From Gemmata sp. (lineage in GTDB: Bacteria > Planctomycetota > Planctomycetia > Gemmatales > Gemmataceae): a stretch of 64,000 nucleotides of DNA. How positions within the stretch are numbered: position 1 is the stretch's first letter; every line of letters begins with the position of its first letter. The stretch covers positions 185,241 through 249,240 of the forward strand of contig JANWYJ010000029.1 of assembly GCA_025055115.1 (NCBI GenBank), read 5' to 3'. Positions 18,988-27,196 of the stretch are shown here, piece after piece. The notes beneath the pieces are model-generated. The model saw only the letters and a list, made by a program, of their open reading frames with translations, made no database searches and was not told the DNA's origin. The position numbers and the translations under genes were made by a program.

Positions 18988-20133
18988 ATGAAATTTTTCC
19001 TCAGTGCGGGCGAACCCAGTGGCGATTTGCACGGGGCCAATCTTATCCGCGCTCTGCTGGCCCGCGTACCCGACGCCCACATCACGGCCCTCGGCGGCCC
19101 CCGGATGCAGGCTGCTGGGGCCGAATTACTCTATCCACTGACGGATCTGGCTGTCATGTGGCTGGGCCAGGTCCTCCGCCACTGGCCCACGTTCGTCGCG
19201 GTCGGCCAGCAGGCGCTGCGGCACATCCGCGCAACCCGGCCCGATGCTGTCATCCTCATCGACTACCCCGGCTTTCACTTCGCCCTGGCCCAGCGACTGC
19301 GCCCTTATGGTATCCCAACCTATTTTTTTGTCCCACCGCAAATTTGGGCCTGGAAACAAGGACGGGTGCGGAAAGTCCGCAAATTCTTCACCGGCGTTCT
19401 GACGGCGCTGCCCTTTGAAGACGATTGGTACCGCCGGCGGCGTGTGAATACGTACTATGTCGGCCATCCATACTTTGATGAACTGGCGCGGCAACAGCTC
19501 GATCCGGTCTTTCTGGCCCACCAGAACGCCCAACCCGGCCTGCGTGTGGCTCTATTGCCCGGTTCCCGCACGAAAGAAGTCGCGGCCAATGGCGCAATGT
19601 TGGTCCGGGCGGCCCAACTCATTCATGCGGCACGCCCGGATGTTCGTTTTCTGGTCGCCGCTTTCAACGCTCGGCACGCGGATGCTATGCGCGCCCTGCT
19701 CCCGTCGGGAGTGCCCATCGAGGTTCACACGCAGCGCACGCCAGAAATCATCGCCTTGGCGGACGCCTGTGTGGCGGTCTCCGGTTCAGTCAGCCTCGAA
19801 CTGATGTATCGTGCGAAACCGACCGTGATCGTTTATAAATTGGCTCCCTTGTACCGCTTCTGCGCTCGGCAAGCCCTCAAAGTTCCCTACATCACCTTGG
19901 TGAACTTGCTGGCTAACCAGGAATTGTACCCGGAACTGTTGACATCCCGCGATGAATCCCCCCGCATCGCTGCCCACATCCTCGAGTGGCTGAACCATCC
20001 AGCCCAGCGGATGGCATTAGTGCGACAATTAGAATCCCTCCGCGATCGCGTCGCTCAGCCGGGGGCCTGCGACCGTGCTGCCGAATATCTGCTGCACGCG
20101 ATCGCGTCACCGCAGGCGCCAACGGCCGGCTAG
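18988..20133 (+). CDS. lpxB: Lipid-A-disaccharide synthase
   Basis: A 381-residue GT19 glycosyltransferase that joins UDP-2,3-diacylglucosamine and lipid X to form the lipid A disaccharide at the inner membrane. Signatures are FLSAGEPSGDLHGANLIRAL at the N terminus, LIDYPGFHFALA, YFFVPPQIWAWKQGRVRKV, LLPGSRTKEV and SGSVSLELM. The ATG at 18988 preceded by AAGGA yields the canonical N terminus; the open frame further upstream is not needed. Its presence indicates an outer membrane with LPS-type lipid. The DtxR-family gene follows about 100 bases later on the same strand. Confidence 0.95.
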   Translation: MKFFLSAGEPSGDLHGANLIRALLARVPDAHITALGGPRMQAAGAELLYPLTDLAVMWLGQVLRHWPTFVAVGQQALRHIRATRPDAVILIDYPGFHFALAQRLRPYGIPTYFFVPPQIWAWKQGRVRKVRKFFTGVLTALPFEDDWYRRRRVNTYYVGHPYFDELARQQLDPVFLAHQNAQPGLRVALLPGSRTKEVAANGAMLVRAAQLIHAARPDVRFLVAAFNARHADAMRALLPSGVPIEVHTQRTPEIIALADACVAVSGSVSLELMYRAKPTVIVYKLAPLYRFCARQALKVPYITLVNLLANQELYPELLTSRDESPRIAAHILEWLNHPAQRMALVRQLESLRDRVAQPGACDRAAEYLLHAIASPQAPTAG

Positions 20134-20230
20134 ACAACGCCGCGGACAGACGATTCACGAACTCCTCACCGCCAAAGTTGCCACTATTCGTTATCATGAA
20201 ACGCACAGAGCTTGCGCCGGAGTTCGTGGT

Positions 20231-20911
20231 ATGAGCGGTCAACCCTCGCCCGCCGTCCAGGATTATCTGAAGGCCATCCACCGCCTCGGTGGGGTCGATG
20301 AGTTTGTCAAACCTCATCGCATCGCCGAATTGCTGGGTGTCAAAGCCCCTTCGGTCACCGGGATGCTGTCCCGTCTGGCGGAGGCTGGTTGGATTGAGTA
20401 CGAATCCGGCAAAGGTGCGAAACTGGCGGCCAGCGGATTAGCGGAAGCCCGCCGGGTGATTCGCCGTCACCGGCTGGTGGAATTGTTTCTCACCCAGGTG
20501 CTTAAGCTCGATTGGAGTGAAGTCGATGCCGAGGCCGAAGCCCTCGAACACGCCATCTCGCCGCGGCTCGAACAAGCCTTGGCCGACTATCTGGGCGAGC
20601 CGCATGAAGACCCGCACGGGCACCTGATCCCCTCACGCACCGGGGAGCTGAAATCCCGCCCGTTGCAGCCACTCTCAGAATGCCGCGCCGGCCAAACCGT
20701 TATCGTTCGCGAAGCCCAAGACGACCGGCCCGACCGGCTGCGACGCTGGTTCGCCCACGGTTTAACTCCCGGAGCACGCGTCCAGATTTTGTCCTACCAG
20801 GAACTCGATGGTCTGTTTGAAATCGAAGTCAACGGCCGGCTGATTCGCCTCGGCCGTGAGGGCCTTGCGGGGTTGCGTGGCGAAATTTTGGACAGCCCCG
20901 GTTCGGCGTAA
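20231..20911 (+). CDS. DtxR/MntR family metal-dependent transcriptional regulator
   Basis: A 226-residue regulator. Residues 1-65 form a winged helix-turn-helix (AVQDYLKAIHRLGG, then RIAELLGVKAPSVTGMLSRLAEAGWIEY). Residues 70-140 form the dimerisation and metal-binding domain with RRHRLVELFL, EAEALEHAIS and EDPHGHLIP, which contain the typical His and Glu ligands. The C terminus (about 145-222) is a FeoA/SH3-like domain. The family represses metal uptake genes when Mn(II) or Fe(II) is bound. The target here is unknown. Start ATG at 20231 removes a 52-codon upstream extension that has no family match. Confidence 0.9.
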   Translation: MSGQPSPAVQDYLKAIHRLGGVDEFVKPHRIAELLGVKAPSVTGMLSRLAEAGWIEYESGKGAKLAASGLAEARRVIRRHRLVELFLTQVLKLDWSEVDAEAEALEHAISPRLEQALADYLGEPHEDPHGHLIPSRTGELKSRPLQPLSECRAGQTVIVREAQDDRPDRLRRWFAHGLTPGARVQILSYQELDGLFEIEVNGRLIRLGREGLAGLRGEILDSPGSA

Positions 20912-21130
20912 ATTCCTCATCCGCGCCCCCTCTTCACTGCCCCGGACGAATTCAACGATAGGCAAAATCCTGCGGAAAAAACCGGCAGTCACGGTGAAGG
21001 GTCCTGGGCAATTTTCGCGTCCTGGCGGTTGACGTGCCCACAGCATGGTCTACGGTTGGATGTCGGCCCGTTGCGGCCGATCCGCCATGTGGACCATCTG
21101 ACCTCTCGCCCCGCTGGGGGAGTTTCGACC

Positions 21131-21283
21131 GTGTTTCATCTGCTTGCTTGCAACCTCGCCTGCCTCGCCATCGCTACGTTGTACTATGCCTGGCGTGATG
21201 TGTACCTGCAACGCCGCAAACGGGAAAAGCTGCACGACCGCGTCGCCTACATGCTGTGGGTAGCAGCGAATCGCATGGCCTGA
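21131..21283 (+). CDS. Small single-span membrane protein
   Basis: A 50-residue protein starting at GTG, with GGGGGAG eight bases upstream. It has a hydrophobic helix (LLACNLACLAIATLYYAW) followed by a basic helix (RDVYLQRRKREKLHDRV) and ends YMLWVAANRMA. The frame extends further upstream to 21029 but that extension has no start-site support. I do not recognise a function. The stop codon lies inside a long inverted repeat (see next entry), so the 3' end of this message is highly structured. Confidence 0.6.
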   Translation: MFHLLACNLACLAIATLYYAWRDVYLQRRKREKLHDRVAYMLWVAANRMA

Positions 21284-21363
21284 AACACATCTGCCCGCAG
21301 CTGCGGGCACAGGAAACGGGGACCCGGCCCGATTGTAACCGATCGGGCCGGTGGTGTTTCAGG
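21279..21363 (+). terminator. Three-part structured element overlapping a stop codon
   Basis: An outer perfect 10-bp inverted repeat pairs 21279-21288 with 21354-21363. Inside it lie a perfect 18-bp palindrome (21291-21308) and a hairpin with an 8-bp stem (21326-21333 with 21342-21349). As RNA this would fold as a closed stem with two arms. The TGA of the small membrane protein is at 21281-21283 in the outer stem. It may be a terminator or a stable 3' end; a small RNA is possible. Confidence 0.6.
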
Positions 21364-21383
21364 ACTGTCTCGGTTGATGGTAA

Positions 21384-21457
21384 ATAGAGTAGCGTCAGCG
21401 AGAGAGTGATAGAGTAGCGTCAGCGAGAGAGAGTAATAGAGTAGCGTCAGCGTGAGA
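21384..21457. repeat. Three copies of a 22-bp repeat
   Basis: Copies at 21384-21405, 21409-21430 and 21436-21457, with periods of 25 and 27 bases. The first two are identical and the third differs at one base. The block ends 7 bases from the stop codon of the minus-strand gene at 21465, thus lies in its 3' flank. Confidence 0.9.
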
Positions 21458-21464
21458 ATGACAG

Positions 21465-22223
21465 TCAGGCGTGGATTTCCGCCACGGCGAGGTATAAGCG
21501 GGCCAAGGCATTCCAACCACTGGTTTCAGGAATCGCGGAGGTGGCGGTTTGCAGCCACGGTCGCGCTGCGGCAAGCTGGCCTAAGAACAGGCGCGCCATG
21601 CCACGGTTGAAAAGAACCGCGGGGGTTTCCGTCTGGCGGTCCCACGCCGCGCGGGCTGCTTCCCATTCACCTTTCATCCACAAGTTCGCGGCCCGGTCGT
21701 TCTCGGCATACGGCACGGCAACAAGCCAATCGTCAGCGCTGGCGTCATCGCCCAGTAAACGCGCAATGCCCGCGGCCAACAACGGTAACGTGAGACGCTG
21801 GCGGGTGATCCAGGCCCGCAATTCATGGAACCCCGGCCGGGGCGTGGGCCGGCAACGACGCAGTTCGTGCGGGTGGAAATTCACCAGTAGGGGGTGCAAA
21901 TCCTTGACTTGTTGAGGGAAGTGGCCAGCCGCCAACGGCAAAGCGAACACGGCAGGGGATTGAGCAACCAGAGCAGGCCATTCGTTCGGCGGTTGGATCG
22001 CGGGCGTGGGAGCGTTCCCCCCCCAGGTACCAGCAGCCACGGCGTCGAGCCAAGCCGCCCGCGCATCCACCCGGAACCCGGCCGCCACTTCGTGTGGTTC
22101 CACTTCACTCTCGACCGGATCGACTGCTGCATCAGCAGCGTCTGAACGGTGGGCGAGAAAACGCACCATCAAATCGTCGATGGTTGGTGGAACGGACACG
22201 CGCGGGGTGATCGACCGGGTCAT
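21465..22223 (-). CDS. Hypothetical protein with TPR-like C terminus
   Basis: A 252-residue soluble protein without signal peptide. The C-terminal 110 residues are Ala-, Leu- and Trp-rich helices (AANLWMKGEWEAARAAWDRQ, FNRGMARLFLGQLAAARPWL, WNALARLYLAVAEIHA) with spacing typical of tetratricopeptide repeats, suggesting protein binding. The N-terminal half is not recognised. ATG at 22223 follows GAGGA and is preferred over the ATG at 22238. It faces the small membrane protein convergently. Confidence 0.7.
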   Translation of the reverse strand: MTRSITPRVSVPPTIDDLMVRFLAHRSDAADAAVDPVESEVEPHEVAAGFRVDARAAWLDAVAAGTWGGNAPTPAIQPPNEWPALVAQSPAVFALPLAAGHFPQQVKDLHPLLVNFHPHELRRCRPTPRPGFHELRAWITRQRLTLPLLAAGIARLLGDDASADDWLVAVPYAENDRAANLWMKGEWEAARAAWDRQTETPAVLFNRGMARLFLGQLAAARPWLQTATSAIPETSGWNALARLYLAVAEIHA

Positions 22224-22437
22224 GACGATGATCCTCATAGCCCCGGTCCGGTAGCCGGGTACACCGCTAGAATGCTGTGGCCGCCAAAACTTGCGCCAAC
22301 GATTCCTGCAGCCATTGTAAGCGGCCCGCCGACGTGTGGCTGACCCGCCCCACGATTTTTCTCGATCTTTGTAAATATCGATCTAGATTAGACTTAGAAT
22401 CATCTTTGACCAGAAGCTTGCAGGTGGCTGATCGTGA

Positions 22438-23706
22438 CTAGCGTGACGGCGGCAACAGTTGTCGCAAAACCTCCGCCAAGCGGTCGATTTCCGCTTCGGT
22501 GGTGTAGAAATGGTGACTGACACGCACCAGTAACCGCTCGGGCCGTTCGATCACCGGAATTTCCACCCGCTGTTGCCACAATTCCCGTCGCAGCGCCGCG
22601 GCGCTGACAGCGGCGGGCAGCGCAAAGGCCGTCATCGCTCCACTGAGACCAGGGGCCGGCGAACTGGCCAGAGGCAACCCGACCTGGCCGCCCAGGGTGC
22701 GCCGCGTGTACTCAGCGAGTTCCGCTATGCGACGGCGAATATTCTCAAAACCGTATTGCGCTTGGAAGTCGATGGCGGTGGACACGGTTAGCCACGGGCA
22801 TAGATCGCGAGTGCCTTCAAATTCCAAGAAGCGAATGCGGGGCGTGCTCCCGTAGGCATCGCGGGCATCCGGCCCCGCCGCGGCCGTCACTTCGCCAATC
22901 GGGTAGCGATCGGGATAATAACCCCAACTGACTTGAAGCGGTTGCAGGCGATCTTCGTTGCCGGCACCGATGACGAGGAAACCCGCACCGGTGGGCGCCA
23001 GTAACCATTTGTGCAAGTTCCCTGCGTAGAAATCGGCATTGACCTCTGTGACATTGAGCGGAACATACACCGGGGCATGGGCACCATCGACAACGGTCAA
23101 GATACCCCGCCGCCGCGCCTCGGCACACAACTCTTTGGCCGGCAACACCAAACCCGTGGGCGACAGCACATGGCTGAAGAAGAGCAACCGGGTACGCCGA
23201 TTCATCGCCTGCGTTGCGGCTTCGACAATAGCCCCAGGGTCCGTAGTCATTGTCTGCACGGGAAAGGTGCGGATGCGCAGCCCTTGGCGTTGCCCGACAC
23301 GCTGCCAACACCAGATCATAGCCCCGTACTCATGATCACTCATGAGAATTTCCCCCGGGGATGCCAGCCGCAAACTCGACGCCACAAGGTTGATCGCGGC
23401 CGTGACATTGGCGGTGAACACAAGCCGCTCGGGGATCGTACCCAGAAATGCCGCAGTATGCACGCGAGCGGCCCACAACAGCGGCGGAGCCTGACGCAGA
23501 AAAAAGTCGGTAGGACCCGCAGCCAATTGCCGCCGCAGTTGTGTGACGCGGTCGAAAACCGGTCGTGGCAACGGACCGAATGAACCGGTGTTGAGCATCG
23601 TCACAGTCGGATCAAGAAGCATCTGTTGCCGTGCCGCGTACCAATCCGGCCTGGTCGTTGCAACGGCCTGATGCAGCAGCTGTTCACTCGCCATCCCATC
23701 ACCCAT
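22438..23706 (-). CDS. Class V aminotransferase, isopenicillin-N-epimerase-like
   Basis: A PLP enzyme of about 422 residues. Family landmarks are TMLNTGSFGPLPRPVFD at the N terminus, LVFTANVTAAINLVASSL, DHEYGAMI, FFSHVLSPTGLVLPAKEL, VVDGAHAPVYVPLNV with the PLP-ring Asp and ADFYAGNLHKWLLAPTGAGFL with the Schiff-base Lys. Relatives include isopenicillin N epimerase, cysteine desulfurases and ergothioneine C-S lyase (EgtE); the sequence does not decide between these. Two start codons, at 23706 and 23694, are both plausible. The gene stands alone between a TPR-like gene and a divergent hypothetical gene. Confidence 0.85.
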   Translation of the reverse strand: MGDGMASEQLLHQAVATTRPDWYAARQQMLLDPTVTMLNTGSFGPLPRPVFDRVTQLRRQLAAGPTDFFLRQAPPLLWAARVHTAAFLGTIPERLVFTANVTAAINLVASSLRLASPGEILMSDHEYGAMIWCWQRVGQRQGLRIRTFPVQTMTTDPGAIVEAATQAMNRRTRLLFFSHVLSPTGLVLPAKELCAEARRRGILTVVDGAHAPVYVPLNVTEVNADFYAGNLHKWLLAPTGAGFLVIGAGNEDRLQPLQVSWGYYPDRYPIGEVTAAAGPDARDAYGSTPRIRFLEFEGTRDLCPWLTVSTAIDFQAQYGFENIRRRIAELAEYTRRTLGGQVGLPLASSPAPGLSGAMTAFALPAAVSAAALRRELWQQRVEIPVIERPERLLVRVSHHFYTTEAEIDRLAEVLRQLLPPSR

Positions 23707-23874
23707 AGCCCGACACACGCGGTGAAAGCCAAGTTCCCTGGCAGTTTGCGCGGAATCAAAGAGCCACTGAAAAAAAATCCACTACCGAGATTGACACAGC
23801 CACGCCCAAGTGTCATCGTTTACAATAGGAAGTACAACCCTGGCCGATCGTTCCGACAGGTAGGTAGGTGGATC

Positions 23875-24597
23875 ATGGCGGGAGCGAATCAATCACCACG
23901 ACGCCGGAAAAGCCAACAACCCGATGTTTCGGCCTTCCACTTTGTTGATCCCTCCTCCCCGAACAAGGGCCGCCCGCAGCCGCCGCCGCGGAAGCCGAAG
24001 ACTCCGCCGATGGACGCCGACGAGGTGATCGAGGCCATTCCCGCACAACCACTCGAATTGGAAGAAATTGTGGAAGCAGAGGTGCTCCCGCTCGAGCCGA
24101 CGGATTATGAGATCGTGGATGCGGAAATGATCGCCACGGAAACGGCGATGCCGGAGATACCATTCACCTTCGATCTGGACGAACCGCAATCGTCCGCTGC
24201 GGTGGCGGAGGTACCCTTCACCTTCGATTTGGATGAACCAACGCCAGCGCCACCGCCACCACCGCCGCTCCCCTCACGGCCACCACAGCAACCGGCCATG
24301 CCTGCACTTTCACCGATTCAGACACCGGTAGTCCAATCTTTCGTTTCACCGTCTAGTTCGCCTCGGGAGGCCACACGGAGGCGTCCGAAGGCAGTCGAGG
24401 ATAGCGTCCGACGATCTTCAGCCCCACCTGTGCCCGCGGCATCCTCGCCGCAACCGCGGGCTGGGAATCCGCCCTGTGGACCATCGGTGTTGGAAGCGGA
24501 AACCGGACTGATACCGGAGCATTATTCCCGTCGGCGTCCGGGGATCAAGATCACCGTGGTGACACCGGGAGGAGCTTCCCCGGTGGCGTTGTCGTGA
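23875..24597 (+). CDS. Acidic, proline-rich protein with duplicated FTFDLDEP motif
   Basis: A 240-residue protein with no recognised domain and a composition suggesting disorder. A basic N terminus (QSPRRRKSQQP) precedes an acidic middle (EVIEAIPAQPLELEEIVEAEV) and two exact copies of PFTFDLDEP preceded by E-I or E-V, about 24 residues apart, then a Pro/Ser-rich tail. Repeated short linear motifs in a disordered protein suggest a scaffold that binds a partner twice. It converges on a serine/threonine kinase gene whose product could phosphorylate the Ser/Thr-rich tail; that is inference only. The stop codon lies in a 20-bp tandem duplication. Confidence 0.65.
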   Translation: MAGANQSPRRRKSQQPDVSAFHFVDPSSPNKGRPQPPPRKPKTPPMDADEVIEAIPAQPLELEEIVEAEVLPLEPTDYEIVDAEMIATETAMPEIPFTFDLDEPQSSAAVAEVPFTFDLDEPTPAPPPPPPLPSRPPQQPAMPALSPIQTPVVQSFVSPSSSPREATRRRPKAVEDSVRRSSAPPVPAASSPQPRAGNPPCGPSVLEAETGLIPEHYSRRRPGIKITVVTPGGASPVALS

Positions 24598-24621
24598 GGT
24601 GGGTGGCGTTGTCGTGAGGTG
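24582..24621. repeat. Perfect 20-bp tandem duplication including a stop codon
   Basis: Identical copies at 24582-24601 and 24602-24621. The first contains the last codons and TGA (24595-24597) of the acidic protein gene; a five-base start of a third copy follows. Confidence 0.95.
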
Positions 24622-24672
24622 GGTGGTGATGCGAGCTGTCCTTGCCCGGCGGCTCCGCTTCGATCGGAGAAC

Positions 24673-25917
24673 TTAGCAGCGGAAGTACACGACCAGAGCG
24701 AAGGTCAGTGCCACCAGGCCGAAGAGAAAGCCCGCGATCATGCCGAGAATCGCCAGCCGAGCGGTACGCTGGGCGCGGGCGAGAGCCGCATGGGCGTTCC
24801 AAGCGTCAGCCAACGGGCGGGTTTCCAACCGGGCGGTGCTTTCATGAACCGCGGCCACAGCCAAAGGAGGTAGCCGTCCGGAAGACTGCCCATGACGATC
24901 CGGGGTGGTCACAAAAGGCATCAGGGCTTGAATGACCTCGGCAGCCGTTTGGTAGCGATCGTTGGGGTTCTTCGCTAGCATCACTTCGACCACATGCGAA
25001 AGTTCTTCGGGCACATCGGGGCATAGCTCATGGGCGGGAGTGACCGCGCTGAGATGATGGGCAACCATCTTGGCCGCGGTGGTCCCGGTAAAGGGTGGCT
25101 GCCCCGTGAGCAGGTGGTAAAGGGTGGCTCCGAGGTTATAAATATCGGAACGGTGATCGGCCTGTTCACCGCGGAGCTGTTCAGGGGCGACATAGTCCGT
25201 GGTGCCCATGATAATGTCGGAACCGCGCTGTAACTGGGTACTAGAATCTTCAAAGAATTGCGCTAAACCCAGATCGAGAATCTTCACGATACCATCGCGA
25301 CCCAGTAGCAAATTGGCGGGTTTGATGTCGCGGTGGGCCACTCCTTTCTCGTGGGCATGCTGTAGCCCGGCCGCCGCCTGAATAATGTAGCTGACGGCTT
25401 CACCCACGGGTAAGCGCTGTTGTTTGCGTAATTTGCGATCCAGAGTTTGACCATCGATGTATTCGAGAACTAAGAAATGCGTGCCTTGGTCGCAGGCGAC
25501 ATCGTAGGCGTGAACGATATTGGGGTGGTCGAGGGCCGCCGCAGCGCGGGCTTCATGATAGAAACGCTCGACATTCGCCTTATCCGATGCCTGTTTAGGC
25601 GGCAGCACCTTAAGGGCGACTTTGCGCCGCAGCGTGGCGTGTTCCGCGAGAAAAACCTGCCCCATGCCGCCGGCGCCGATTTGATTGAGAATCCGATACG
25701 GGCCGAGTTTGAAGCCCCGATGCTTGCCTTGCAGAATCATGCGGGCTTGAAAAGGCGTCAAAAGTCCCGCTTGGACCATGCGCGTGGCGGTATCGGAGGC
25801 GGTGGGCGGCAGCGGCCCGGAACGCGTCAAGAAGCTGTTGAGAGCGTCGTCGTCGGCCAGTTCGGCGCGGCGAACGAGGGCGATCACCGCGTCACCAGTT
25901 TGGGGTGGTACGGGCAT
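24673..25917 (-). CDS. Membrane-anchored serine/threonine protein kinase
   Basis: A 414-residue kinase. Residues 1-68 form an N-terminal helical region of the kind found in many planctomycete kinases (FLTRSGPLPPTASDTATRMV, then GLLTPFQARMILQGK). The kinase domain spans about 73-345, with glycine loop GAGGMG, ATP Lys103, HRDIKPAN with catalytic Asp197, DLG at 215 in place of DFG, and APEQLRGEQADHRSDIYNLG. A single C-terminal membrane helix (GMIAGFLFGLVALTFALVVYF) ends the protein, so the kinase is cytoplasmic. It has no sensor domain outside the membrane, unlike the WD40 kinase upstream in the window. Confidence 0.93.
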   Translation of the reverse strand: MPVPPQTGDAVIALVRRAELADDDALNSFLTRSGPLPPTASDTATRMVQAGLLTPFQARMILQGKHRGFKLGPYRILNQIGAGGMGQVFLAEHATLRRKVALKVLPPKQASDKANVERFYHEARAAAALDHPNIVHAYDVACDQGTHFLVLEYIDGQTLDRKLRKQQRLPVGEAVSYIIQAAAGLQHAHEKGVAHRDIKPANLLLGRDGIVKILDLGLAQFFEDSSTQLQRGSDIIMGTTDYVAPEQLRGEQADHRSDIYNLGATLYHLLTGQPPFTGTTAAKMVAHHLSAVTPAHELCPDVPEELSHVVEVMLAKNPNDRYQTAAEVIQALMPFVTTPDRHGQSSGRLPPLAVAAVHESTARLETRPLADAWNAHAALARAQRTARLAILGMIAGFLFGLVALTFALVVYFRC

Positions 25918-26244
25918 TCGCAGAACCCAAAGACCGAGAAATTCTCTTCGTGTGCTGTGGCCAAGAGCGTACCGCTGGAGAGGATATGCACGGTCCGCAA
26001 CTTGGCCAGTCAGCGAAACGTCTCCCCTCCATTATCGCCCCTCCCATCGGCCAGAGCGAGATTCCCCACAAGATTTTCCGAGGTTGTTTCACAACACCAG
26101 TAATGCTGCGAAAAGATGCTTACATTCCGGCCTTTTGCGGTTTTCGCAACGGCCTCTACCCAGAAAATCCCTCCCCGGGGGGAATACGAGCGAGCCGTTC
26201 GAGCCACTCCAAGGCCTCCCAACTCCAAGGCCAAGACAGCCGCA
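25918..26244. other. Intergenic stretch without a gene
   Basis: These 327 bases hold no supported coding sequence. They separate a kinase gene start from the 3' end of bpt, both on the minus strand, so the part nearest 25918 should carry the kinase promoter. A weak 11-bp direct repeat (26206-26216 and 26222-26232) lies 13 bases past the bpt stop. Confidence 0.4.
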
Positions 26245-26958
26245 CTACGGCCGATACAAAACCCACTGACCGCGGTCATTCAACACTTCATTGGGGCGGA
26301 AACGAGCTTTGTATTCCAATGACCGACAACCTTCCACATAATAGCCCAAGTAAACATACGCGAGCTGCCACTGCTGTGCCTGCTGAATCAGCGACAGAAT
26401 GTTGAAGGTGCCCAACGATCGCTTCATCTCATCCGGATCGTAGTAGAAATAAATGGCCGACAGACTCTGCGGCAGCCGATCCACATAACCCACGCCGACC
26501 AATCGGTTCCCCTGGTAATAACACCATTCCTGCGTGATGAAAGGATTTTCGACAAACGATTCGATGTAATCCGCCGCGTCTTTGGCCTCGTGTTCGGGCC
26601 AGCCGACGCGGTGAGCCTGTGCAGTATGGTAGCGGTCGTAAAGAGCGAGTTTTTCAGCCGTCACCGACGGTTCGCCGATAACCAATTTCACCACGCCATC
26701 GTTGGTCGCCCAACAGCGTCGTTGCGACCGATCGGGGCGGAACGACGCGGCCGGAATCCGCAACGACAGACACTTCGTACAAGCGGGGCAGGTGGGGCGA
26801 AAGAGGGTGTAGCCGAACCGCCGCCAGCCTGCCCGCAGCCGCGCTTCATACTCCGCGGCGGTCAGTTCGCCCACCAATTCATAGGTGAGCGACCACGTTT
26901 CCTGGGGCAAATAACCACACGGACGCGGTGGGGACGTGACAACAGCCAGTGTGCGCAT
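26245..26958 (-). CDS. bpt: Aspartate/glutamate leucyltransferase (N-end rule)
   Basis: About 237 residues of the ATE/Bpt family, which transfers leucine from Leu-tRNA to proteins with N-terminal Asp or Glu and so marks them for ClpAP. Visible features are CGYLPQETWSLTYEL in the N-terminal ATE domain, the Cys cluster CPACTKCLSLR, then YHTAQAHRVGW, YYDPDEMKRSLGTFNIL and YVYLGYYVEGCRSLEYKARFRPNEVL, the last typical of the acyltransferase fold. ATG at 26958 is preferred to one at 27015 because it puts the CxYLP motif at the usual place. ClpS and Aat are not in the window. Confidence 0.88.
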   Translation of the reverse strand: MRTLAVVTSPPRPCGYLPQETWSLTYELVGELTAAEYEARLRAGWRRFGYTLFRPTCPACTKCLSLRIPAASFRPDRSQRRCWATNDGVVKLVIGEPSVTAEKLALYDRYHTAQAHRVGWPEHEAKDAADYIESFVENPFITQEWCYYQGNRLVGVGYVDRLPQSLSAIYFYYDPDEMKRSLGTFNILSLIQQAQQWQLAYVYLGYYVEGCRSLEYKARFRPNEVLNDRGQWVLYRP

Positions 26959-27196
26959 ACGATCCAGTTCCGGTTTCCTCGAACGATCACTCCTCTTAGG
27001 ATAGCACATCGTCATCGCGACCAGAGGGTGTTTCCCCGCTCATCTATATGTACTGATGAACATAATGGCGATAGGTCGCTCTTCATCCGAAGGCTCGAGA
27101 CGATAGTGGTCCACACTGTGGCACGCGTGAGGGCCAGGCGGCAACGCGTGATCCGACTGGCGAACAGAAACAGCGGATGAAGAAGCAACGCGCGTT

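Noticed and set aside
26206..26232. An 11-bp direct repeat 13 bases past the bpt stop as another gene-end duplication
   Set aside because: Too short to separate from chance, so it is noted in the intergenic entry but not counted in the pattern.
27080..27183. A 10-bp inverted repeat with 84 bases between arms downstream of mqnD
   Set aside because: An inverted repeat of this length and spacing is expected by chance several times in a window of this size.
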